From Tiliqua scincoides (lineage: Eukaryota > Chordata > Lepidosauria > Squamata > Scincidae), in assembly GCF_035046505.1 (NCBI RefSeq), contig NC_089830.1, positions 23,972,284 through 24,036,283 on the forward strand: a stretch of DNA of 64,000 nucleotides, given 5' to 3'. Positions 55,492 through 64,000 of this stretch are shown here, piece after piece. A program made the position numbers and the translations under genes. How positions within the stretch are numbered: the first letter of the stretch is position 1; each line of letters opens with the position of its first letter. Below the pieces are notes generated by a model. The model had not been told where the DNA came from, searched no databases, and saw only the letters and a program-made list of their open reading frames with translations.

Positions 55492-56973
55492 ATGAAGACA
55501 TTGCAGTAAATGTTCAGGCTGAGAGGAAGACAATGAAACATTTTAAAGACAGCTGACATTGCAGCGCTAAAGGCAAGTTACCTGAGTTGTGCCCGCTCCA
55601 GGACAGCCTGTCCATGAGGTCAACTCAAGTGGCAGATTGGCAACCCCCATCCACCCACCTCCTCAGCTTTTTCTCCCTGGCATGAAATGGTTGCAGGGGA
55701 GAGCACAAAGAGGAAGTGTGGTGGGCTAGAGTGTTGGAGACCCTCTAGGCTACCACTCTCCTCTCCTCCAAACTCTTTTTTGGCTCTATTTCCCCCCTCT
55801 TCCTTTTTGGAGCCAGGGCATGGGAGGAGGAGTGGCGGAGCAAGTGAATGGCACACTTCTTGGTAAGGTGAGGACAGTATTTGGTTGCCATCTCAAGCAC
55901 CAGTGCTGGGTATGCTGGTTCCTTTTATTCCAGTGCCTTCTCTGGTCTATACTAGAAGTCAAGGTCACTCCCTGAAGCTGATCAGTGGTACACTTGGTAG
56001 GGGTGTCGGCCAGGTTGGGCAGCAGTAGAGGGTCTAAGCCCATCAGAGGGCCACCTGGGTTCACCCCTGAGCTCTCAGGACTGAGTGCTCAGTGTGTCAT
56101 CAGGGGGCAGGTGACTGGTGCCATGAGGGGACCCCCAGTGCCCCCAGCAAGCCAAAACTTGGGCCAAGTGAAAGGAATCATCATTTCTTGAAAGGTGCAG
56201 TATTCTATTGACCTGTTACAAGCAGTGCCTGCATGAGCAAAGAGGCGAGGGGGAGAGAGAGTCTCTAGAAAGAAAGTTGTGAGGGAGGAAGAGAAGGACT
56301 GAGGGGGAGGTGGTGGGTGGTGAAGAGATGGGCAGGAAGATGGCGAGAGAAGTGAAAGAGGAAGAAGGAGGCTATCGATGGAAAGATGAGCAATAAGGGG
56401 GAGGGAGGGAGGGGGGAGGGAGGGAGAGTGACAGCAGAAAGAGAGGAGCAAGAGAGGCAGATGAAAAGGTGAGAAGAGACAGGCAGAAGTAGGAGAGAAG
56501 CAGATGAGACAGAGGTGGGCAAGAAGTAGACCAGCTAGAGAAAGAGCAATGGATGGAGGGTGGAGAGAGAAGAGAAGCTGGGTGGCCACAGATGAGCAAG
56601 GAGAGAGAAACAAATGGACAGGCTGTGAGAGACAGACAAGAGTATGGCATGAAGCAGATAGGTGCTCCCTTGGCTGCCCAAGCAGCAGAAGGGTTTGTGT
56701 GCTGGAATGTGCTTGCTGAGATGTGAGCCTCTAGTAGACTTAACGGAGTCTGCTACCACAAGGTGCTCTTGACTTAGATGGCTTTACGAGGACAGAGGTC
56801 AATAGCATGGCCCAGAAAAGCCTTTGGTGGTTCTCCGCCGTGGTGGCCCAACAGAAGCATAGAGGTTGGAGGTGGCTTGGCTTGGAATACCCAATGCTGG
56901 GAACAAACCACAGGGGAAAGTGTCTTCCTCACACCCTGCTTGTGCATGTCCCAGTCGACTCCAGCTGTCCACT
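54546..56973. other. No gene recognised; simple repeats
   Basis: Contains a poly-A run near 54676, a poly-T run near 55143, (GA)n at about 55438-55487 and a long purine-rich tract at about 56236-56640 that creates Ser/Pro/Leu-rich open frames on the minus strand. No supported exon. Confidence 0.5.
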
Positions 56974-57045
56974 GTTGGAAACAAGATGCTGGGTTGATGG
57001 GCCCTTGGTCTGATCCAGCAAGGCTGCTCTTACTTTCTTGGGCCC
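56974..57045 (+). mobile_element. CR1-like 3' end fragment
   Basis: AACAAGATGCTGGGTTGATG, CCCTTGGTCTGATCCAGCAA and GCTCTTACTTTCTT are a short diverged CR1 end. Confidence 0.65.
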
Positions 57046-57081
57046 AATAAGTTAGTGAAGCAACGTGAGGAACCCGACAAA

Positions 57082-57105
57082 ATGGTGAGCAGAGTTGATT
57101 GGGAG
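57082..57105 (+). CDS. Candidate CXCR3 coding exon 1
   Basis: ATG in a good context (A at -3, G at +4) starts eight codons, MVSRVDWE, directly followed by GTGAGC. The phase-0 donor matches the phase-0 acceptor at 58916. As I recall, mammalian CXCR3 also splits after a very short first exon (MVLE in human). The fit is suggestive, but an eight-codon exon can arise by chance, and a CR1 fragment lies only 36 bp upstream. Confidence 0.3.
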
Positions 57106-58915
57106 GTGAGCCTACGTATCCAGGGGAGAAGGTGCCGTATCACTTTTAATAAGCCTACAAAACCACCTTGGCTAGAAAAGCGAGACCCATGAAGCAGGTG
57201 TGTGTCCCACCACAGGAAGAGGTGCTTTTAAACACATGCACGCCCCTTTCTCGCTTCCGTTCTCCGAATGAAGAGTGCCGACACCATTTGCTTTGTGGGC
57301 CAGAGGGAAGGAGTGAGTCCTGGAAGGGAAGCCCAGCAGGCACAGAACCAGCAGAGGGTGTTCTGCTGGCTCCTGTGGTCAATGTGGGTAGATGTTGTGG
57401 TTGGAGCCTGTATCCGCGATCTCGGACAGAGCCAAGGGGTTGCCCAGTGAACCAGGGATCGGAGCACAGCTGCAGCCGCCAAGGTTACCACTGTGCAAAA
57501 TCACCCATGACACTGTCCCACTTTGGCAGCCCTGGGACACGCATCCCACAGTCTCTGGGGCAGGAGCAAGCGAGCTGGTGATGAATTGGGGCTGTGGCGC
57601 TCAGGCACTTGGCCCCTGAGTGCGCGTGTGCAGGGGCTTTGCAGCACATGCACACAATGAACACGCCATTGCTCTTTTGACTCAAAACTGCGTTCTGTTT
57701 TATGGACAGAATTTCCCGGCTGCTTTTCAAGGCTCCTGCCCTTCCTGGGCCGAGCTCCCTTGAGAACAGTCACGTATCTCATAGAAACTGACTTGGTTTC
57801 CCCTCCAGTTCTCAGATGTTTCCTCTGGGGAAGGAATCCTGAAATTCACTCTGAATATCTCTGCATGTGACATTTCTGTGCCACGTTTCAGATCCTGCAG
57901 AAAGCCCTTGAGAAGATCCATTTGTCTTCTATGGGTTGGCTTGACGCCCCTCAAAAACTTGCAATGAGTTCTCATCCTAGCTCTCCACCCCATTTGTCCA
58001 TGCCTTCTCCCCCCCCCCGTGTTCTGCTTCTGCACCTCCTGTGTGTCTCATTTGCTCCTGGGGGGTGACCATGACACCCATTGCCTGCCCCACCACTGTT
58101 GCAGGCTGGCCCCAAGGTTCTTTTGACGCACACTGGGCTCCAGTTCCTTCCTCCCAGTGCTGGCCCATCCATGAGGCCAACTGAGGTAGTCACCTCAGGC
58201 AGCAAACCGGTGGGGACACCCATTTCTGTCTGCCAACTTGCCCGCACTGCTCCTCCTTCCTGGATTGGAAAAGAGGGGCAGAGAGGAAGAGAAAATGTGG
58301 ATGGGAGGAAAGTGCTGAGATAGAGGACTGCCGAGTGGAAGGCTGTCGTATCATTGGGTAAGGGGGGGGGCAACATTTGGCACACCAGGAGGTCTTGGTC
58401 TGGCCCTGCTCTCTCTGATCCCTGGACACCTGTCCAGGAAGGGACCGGAACAAGGGGAAGTGGTTGGCTAGAGCAACCACTGCTCCATCACGGCCCCACC
58501 CTCTGCCCTTCCATATTGGACTAAGAGTATTGAGAGAGCAGAGCTGCCAGCTGGGAAGAGCAACAGTGGAGGTGGGGTGTGGGAGTGCAGAGAAATCCCC
58601 CACCTAGCTGGGACATGTGGTCAGGGGAGGCAGGGGAAGAAGACACCTGTCCTGTCCTGCTCCAATGGAAAATAGCCTCAGGTACACCTGTTATGATACA
58701 GGGAGAGACTAGACTAAACTAGAGCTTGTGGCAGTGAGCACTCAGCCTCCCTGTGATTGCGCTTGTGCTCCACCCCGTTTCTGAGTGGTTGTGTGATCAC
58801 CAGGGAAGTTGAGCTCAAGTGGGGGGCCTACCTCCTTTTCCCATTGCCCCCTCCACAACTTTGGCTCTGTGACAGCAACAGTAGCTATAACTCTCTGTCT
58901 TCTTTCCTGCAACAG

Positions 58916-60004
58916 TCTGAAGGCATCTGGACCTTGGACAAAATCGATCTTGAGAACACCAGCTATGACTACTACAACAACAGCTGCGGAGACTGCTCCT
59001 CACCCTGCAACATCTACACAATCCAGGCCTTTGAGAAGGTCTTTCTGCCCATCTTCTACATCCTGATCTTCCTCTTGGGGTTATGGGGCAACATCATGGT
59101 CTTAGTGGTCCTGTTGAGAGCCAAGGAGTCCCTGCCTGGGACGGACGTGTTCATCTTCAACCTGGCCCTGGCCGACATCTTGCTAGTGGTGACGCTCCCT
59201 TTCTGGGTCACCCAGGCTGTGCATGGCTGGATCTTTCAGGGCTTCCTCTGCAAGGTGGTCGGCGGCATTTTCAAGATCAACTTCTACGCCAGCATCTTCT
59301 TCCTGATCTGCATCAGCATCGACCGCTACCTCTCCATTGTGTGCGTCATCCGCATGTACAACCGCAGGAAGTCCTCTCTGGTCCTCCTGGCTTCCTTGGC
59401 TGTTTGGGTCCTCTGCATTCTATTGACCGTGCCGAATTTCATCTTCCTGAACACCGAGTACCATTCCCGCCAGAACCTCACCTCCTGCTCCCTCATTTTT
59501 GTCTTGCACTCCGCCAAGGTGTGGAAGATTGGCCTGAGCATTTTCAACCAGGTGGTGGCATTCTTCCTTCCCCTGGTGGCCATGGGCTTCTGCTACATCT
59601 GTGTCATCCTCACTCTGCTACACTCCAAAGGCTTCCAGAAGCACAAAGCCCTGAAAGTCATTTTCGCCGTGGTGGCCGTCTTCTTCCTCTGCTGGACGCC
59701 CTACTACTTGGTTCAGTTTGTGGGCATCCTGATTGACCTCAAAGTCCTGGAGGAGGACTGTGAGCGGGAGTCCCAGCTCGCAATCGCTGAGGCCATCACC
59801 ACCAGTCTGGGCTTCTTGCACTGTTGCCTCAACCCCATACTCTATGCCTTTGTCGGCATCAAGTTCTGGAACCGTTTCCTCGAACTCCTTCAGCACATGG
59901 GCTGCGTGAGTCAAGAGTTCCTGAAGCGACACTCCAGGTTGCTGAGCCACCGGAGAGACTCGACGTGGTCCGAGAGCACTGAAGCCTCCTACACAGGACT
60001 CTAG
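58916..60004 (+). CDS. CXCR3: CXCR3 chemokine receptor, main coding exon
   Basis: A pyrimidine-rich tract and CAACAG acceptor precede 58916; 362 codons follow. With a short exon 1 this matches the 368 aa of human CXCR3. The extracellular N-terminus has a tyrosine-sulfation-like SYDYYNN and cysteines. Seven hydrophobic segments carry GNIMVLVVL (TM1), LALADILLVVTLPFW (TM2), SIDRYLSIV (the G-protein-coupling DRY), FFLCWTPYYLV (TM6) and CCLNPILYAFVGIKF (NPxxY, TM7). The tail ends RRDSTWSESTEASYTGL, almost the mammalian CXCR3 ending. It is a plasma-membrane receptor for interferon-induced CXC chemokines. A tandem related receptor starts 1.9 kb downstream. Confidence 0.93.
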   Translation, partial: SEGIWTLDKIDLENTSYDYYNNSCGDCSSPCNIYTIQAFEKVFLPIFYILIFLLGLWGNIMVLVVLLRAKESLPGTDVFIFNLALADILLVVTLPFWVTQAVHGWIFQGFLCKVVGGIFKINFYASIFFLICISIDRYLSIVCVIRMYNRRKSSLVLLASLAVWVLCILLTVPNFIFLNTEYHSRQNLTSCSLIFVLHSAKVWKIGLSIFNQVVAFFLPLVAMGFCYICVILTLLHSKGFQKHKALKVIFAVVAVFFLCWTPYYLVQFVGILIDLKVLEEDCERESQLAIAEAITTSLGFLHCCLNPILYAFVGIKFWNRFLELLQHMGCVSQEFLKRHSRLLSHRRDSTWSESTEASYTGL

Positions 60005-60345
60005 TCAGCTCTGTGGGCACCCTGCAGAACCTGACTGCCACCGCCCAAGAATTCCACCATCGATCAAGTGCTGGAGTGAGTCAGTCAATTGTTTCTCAGA
60101 GAGTTGAATGTCTTTCATCCCTGGGTGTCCACACCTTTTTCTCTGGTACCATCTTCAATTCTGGTCAAGCAGGTTTGGCAGGTTTTTCAAACACCTCTTT
60201 ACAAGTATGAGGTGTTTACACCATAGGCTTTACACAAACCTCTTTACTAGTACCAATCATGGGTTGTGTATATACACTGTGAGGAATTGGAAAGAGTTAA
60301 ATATTCTTAATGATAATCACATTAACCCTTTGAATGATTGTACTG

Positions 60346-60480
60346 CGGACAACCAAGAGAACACGAGAACATGAGAGAACATGAGAGCAGGCCACAGGGG
60401 TTCCATCCGGTCCAGCATCCTGTTTCCCATATTCCCCCCTCCAGCTGCCCCTGGGAAGTCCACAAGCAGGGGAGAAGGCA
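60346..60480 (-). mobile_element. CR1/L3-like 3' fragment
   Basis: GAACATGAGAGCAGGCCACA, TCCGGTCCAGCATCCTGT and CCCTGGGAAGTCCACAAGCA resemble minus-oriented CR1/L3-type 3' ends. Limits are uncertain. Confidence 0.5.
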
Positions 60481-60892
60481 GGCTTTGAGATCAACCTTGG
60501 CCCCGGCAAGAGGAGAGGGCTGGTGTCTCCACTGTCCTGTGAGCTCAGGGATATTCACCACTGGGAAAAGGTTACCCTGAATCTTTTGTTTCATCTTGTA
60601 GGGTTCTTCTTTTGTCCTGATGTCCTTAACAAACAGAATCTGTGGGTGCCTTAAGCACTTGCCCTCTTGACTCGTGTTCAAGAGGCTGCAGTGAGGGAAC
60701 CATGATTTTGCTCCTGTGAGTCATGTGAAAAACCAGCACGGCTGCCTGCAGCCTGAAAGATGTCGACTCGATCAAAAATGCAGCTGTAATGTTATGCGTT
60801 TATTTCCAGTAGACTTTCAGTGCTTTCTGGGGAATCCTAATTTCCAAAGGTGTGCAGAAATGTTTGCATTATGTTTTTACATCTGAAAATGC

Positions 60893-60898
60893 ATTAAA
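60893..60898 (+). terminator. Possible poly(A) signal of CXCR3
   Basis: ATTAAA lies about 890 bp after the CXCR3 stop, with a GT-rich stretch about 35 bp downstream. Plausible only. Confidence 0.3.
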
Positions 60899-61895
60899 AT
60901 GTGCAAGATTGATCGCATGGGCTGCTCGTTTGTGTGTGTGTGTGTGGGGGGGGAGGCTAGTGAGATTTGCCTGGAGGGATGGGAGCACTTGGTGGATTGT
61001 GCAACAGGCAGGTAAAGAGAGCAGGCTAGAAAAACCACACATTAAAAAAAAAAAAGTTCAGAGAAAGGGAGTAAAGATCCTTCTGCCATCTTGTGGACTA
61101 TGTCAGATACTACAGATGTCCAAGTAAGTGACAAAGACCGAATGCGCAACATTGTTGGGTGGTCGTGCCCATTTCACCAAGTGGCGAGAAGTTCCAGGGG
61201 CAAAGTAGTGCTAGGGTTGGGGCTTTCCTTGCAGGAGAAATCACTGGAGGCACAAGGTGTCATTGTCAAGTTTGGTTTACATACAAAGAAACACTGGTTT
61301 GAGCTTGGTAGGTGGCACACACACCTGCAATCTACACTGATGTCCTAAGCATGTTAGCTTCCAGCTCTTCCTCTTGGCTCCCAGTCCAGTCTCTCCCAGA
61401 TCACCCCCTAGTTCTCTGTCTGTGGGCAGACAGAGGTGTGTGTCACCCAGGAATCCGTTGTTTCATGAATGGGCTGGCCTTGGCTACTGGGAACAGTCAT
61501 CTATTGAATTTCTGCCACAGTGATGGACATATGGAGGGGCAGGTTTACAGAACTGGGCTCAAGGAACCCTGGCTACAGAAATTAAGCAGAGTTAACTTTC
61601 CCCCAACACTGCCAGGAATTAACTGTCCTACAAGTAGAGGGAAAGGTAACACGGGCAATAACTCTCAGTCCATGTGATCACTACTTCCCCTTCCTGGGCT
61701 GTTTCCCAACGTTGTGGGGAGTTCAGAGTTTCCCCTCTTTTCACTGCGCACCGTCAGTGTTTGCAGTGCTGCGGAACAGGGACTTCAATTTCCGTATTTG
61801 GGGACAGGGGTGGGGCTAAAGGAGCAGGAAGGTGAGAGTGGATTCCCTGCCCCACAACCTGGCCATTCCAAGGAACGACAGCGACCAGAGCCAAC

Positions 61896-63635
61896 ATGAA
61901 CATCTCAATCTGGGATGATGACACCTATGAGGTATGTGATGCTCACCCTGTCAACCCCCCAGGACCTCCACACAGTCAGGGAGTCTGTCGTTCTTCAGCC
62001 TCATTGGTCCTGCGCCAACACTTTCAAAAGCGGGATGACATGCAATGGTGATAGTCTCTCTCACACACGCACGGATTCTGTCAAAAAATAAGCCAATACG
62101 GTGGGCCCTCTGTAGCCATGGTGGCTCTGGGAACCCCAAATCAGCTGTTCAGCGGCAGACATGAACATCAGCTGCAGAGGTTCACGGAAGTCATGCTGAC
62201 AAAACGGCATAAATTTGTGGAAATTGCATAAATTGAAGTAAATTGTGTCGGTTTGTGCACAGTGTCCATTGCTTAAAGCATACCTAAACGGCCTGCATTT
62301 GCTTAAATGGGCTGGTGCCAGGTGATGGTTGCTACAGCAGGGCATGTGAAACTTTTTAGAAAACATTTTCAATCCGCGATTGATTAAATTCGCAGGTGTG
62401 GAGTCTGTGGATCAGGCAAGCCCGCTATACTCCCAGCCAATCCCAGTTGCAGGATTTGTGGCCCAGTGGGGTCTGATCCCTCCGCCCTGGGGCCTGAGCC
62501 TCCCCATCTACTGCTCCCCATCCCATTCTGGCCACCTGATAAGGGACAGCTTCTTCTGAGGAACCCCCACTAACTCGCTCTCTCTTCTTCCCAGTTTCCC
62601 ACTTGGAGCTACCCAGACATTAACCCCAGAACAATCCCCTGCACTCAAGAGGAGGTCGGAGCCTTTGCACGCTACTTTGGGCCGGCCATTTTGTCCTTGG
62701 CCTTTGTGGTGGGACAGGTCAGCAATGGGCTGGTGCTGGCCGTCTTGGGAAGGCACAGGTGCCCCTGGCACTTTGCCGACTGTTTCTTCTTCCAGTTGGC
62801 CACGGCTGACCTCCTGCTCATCTTAACTCTCCCCTTCTGGGCCACGCAGTTCACCCAGGGCTGGGTCTTTGGAGAACTTCTCTGCAAGCAGCTAGGGGCC
62901 CTCTCCACCATGAACTGCTACAGCACTGTCTTCCTCCTGGCTTGCATCAGCATTGAACGCTACTTCGTGATCGTCCACGCCGTGCAGCTGCAGCACTGCT
63001 GGAGGCTCTCCCACATGTTGCTGGTCTCCGCTGTGCTGTGGGGGATCTGCTTTGGCTTGTCTGCCATGGAGCTGCACTTCCGCACAGTGGCCCACTTCTC
63101 CCAGGCGAAAGCACAGCTCTGTCACCTGGGATTCAGTCCCAAGGAGGCAAACTCATGGTGTCTTGGACTGCGCTTTACCTCCTTCACCCTGGGCTTCTTG
63201 CTGCCCCTCCTGGTGATGGCGTACTGCTACTGCCGCATTTTTGCCCAGCTGTGCCAAGCCCGGCTGTTCTGCAAGAACTCAGCCGTGCATCTCCTGCTGC
63301 CGATCTTGGTCCTCTTTATCCTCTGCTGGGCTCCCTTCCAAGGCTTCCTCCTGGTGGACAGCTTGCAGCGCCTGGGCCACTTGGAACGAGACTGTGCACG
63401 GGAAAAGGTGCTGGACTTTGGCTTGCTCTTCACGGAAAGCCTGGGCCTGCTCCACTCCTGCCTCAACCCCTTGGTCTATGCCTTTGCGGGGATCAAGTTC
63501 CGAAGGGAGCTTTCCAGATTGTTCCACCGTTGGGACAGGAGTGAGGAACAGAGGCAGAGCCTCTCCAGCCAGGACCACAGCCTGGCCACAGAGGTCAGCA
63601 CCGCCCGGGCTGCAGATTTCTCCATCATGTTGTGA
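61896..63635 (+). CDS. CXCR3-like chemokine receptor, two exons, tandem to CXCR3
   Basis: Exon 1 is 61896-61931 (MNISIWDDDTYE, with an N-glycosylation sequon and an acidic tyrosine) followed by GTATGT. Exon 2 is 62595-63635 after CTTCTTCCCAG. Both are phase 0, giving 358 aa. Seven hydrophobic segments carry LATADLLLILTLPFW (TM2), CISIERYFVIVHAVQL (ERY in place of DRY), FILCWAPFQGF (TM6) and CLNPLVYAFAGIKF (TM7). IVHAVQL and the RDC.RE..LDF..L...LGLLHSCLNP region are closest to CXCR3 among receptors I remember. The short exon 1 and phase match CXCR3, indicating an old tandem duplication, comparable to the multiple CXCR3 genes of fish. The ligand is unknown. Confidence 0.85.
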
Positions 63636-64000
63636 AAACTATTGGCCAAAAGCGTCTCAAGAAGATTTCCCCATTGCTTTGCCAAGGAACTGGAGCTTCA
63701 AGAGCTGTCTTAGGGCTGTACTGAATATTCTCCACAGATTTCAATTGTGGGGGTAAAAGAAATTGTGGGGATTTAACATCCAGGTGTTTCCTGCACAACA
63801 CTTAGAGTGAATACTCACTTTTTTTTCTTAAAGTGTATTGTAAGGCTGCTGGTTCTGCTTCTGTTCCATTTCCATGTCAGCTACTGATCCTTTCTTCTCC
63901 CTAGAATAGTTCACGTGGGTGTGATCCCAACCAACCAGGGAGCCTATAGTAAACAGGGCAATGTTGCCCTGCTGTATAGCTTATCAGTTTTAGTTATGCA

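Noticed and set aside
56089-56650. 174-codon Ser/Leu/Pro-rich minus-strand frame
   Set aside because: It is created by the long purine-rich tract at 56236-56640. Low complexity with no domain.
58757-58915. In-frame upstream extension of the CXCR3 open frame with an ATG at 58757
   Set aside because: The extension has no signal or receptor character and ends at a strong pyrimidine tract and AG acceptor, so it is intron.
59083-59736. 217-codon frame overlapping CXCR3
   Set aside because: It is an out-of-frame shadow of the CXCR3 exon with no independent support.

Overview
The window looks like vertebrate nuclear DNA, most likely from a squamate reptile. The evidence is host genes with vertebrate exon/intron structure and a repeat mix of CR1, L2-type and L1-type LINEs, an endonuclease-bearing LINE clade, a tRNA-derived SINE, a 5S rRNA-derived SINE, several hAT families, Harbinger-like and mariner-like MITEs and a DIRS-type retroelement. 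No bacterial-style operons or CRISPR arrays were seen. The species assignment is inference from repeat style only.

Host genes fall in two places. (1) A complete 11-exon short-chain dehydrogenase of the HSD17B12/HSD17B3/HSD20B2 group lies at 20591-36886 (+) and encodes 315 aa. All splice phases join and the cofactor and catalytic motifs are present. A paralogous first exon of identical length (172 nt, about 67% amino-acid identity) lies on the opposite strand at 4412-4583, so two family members are divergently oriented about 16 kb apart; the rest of the second one is not visible here. (2) Two tandem chemokine receptors lie at the right end: CXCR3 (coding exon 2 at 58916-60004, with a possible tiny exon 1 at 57082-57105) and a second CXCR3-like receptor (exons 61896-61931 and 62595-63635, 358 aa).

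Most of the rest is transposable elements, many nested. 1-10 kb: hAT, LINE ORF1 and DIRS remnants, a 5S-SINE and a hAT MITE. 11.9-19.1 kb: an array of 200-bp repeats split by a nearly full-length LINE (12684-17992) and an L2 fragment, ending at a TATA box/poly(A) unit that could be an LTR. 24.9-35.3 kb: intronic L2, LINE, hAT and MITE insertions inside the dehydrogenase gene. 37-45.7 kb: a local duplication, a mariner MITE, hAT elements and CR1. 47259-52885: a full-length LINE with both reading frames open.

The most interesting signals are in the LINE clade found at 0.8-2.2, 12.7-18.0 and 47.3-52.9 kb. In both copies where the ORF1/ORF2 junction is visible, ORF2 continues in the ORF1 frame across one UGA codon (followed by CUA in one copy and CGG in the other, the two contexts classically linked to leaky termination), and ORF2 has no AUG before its endonuclease domain. 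In all three ORF1 copies the N-terminal region holds a PCNA-interacting-peptide-like motif. Together these suggest a LINE that makes its polymerase by stop-codon readthrough and may contact PCNA through ORF1p.
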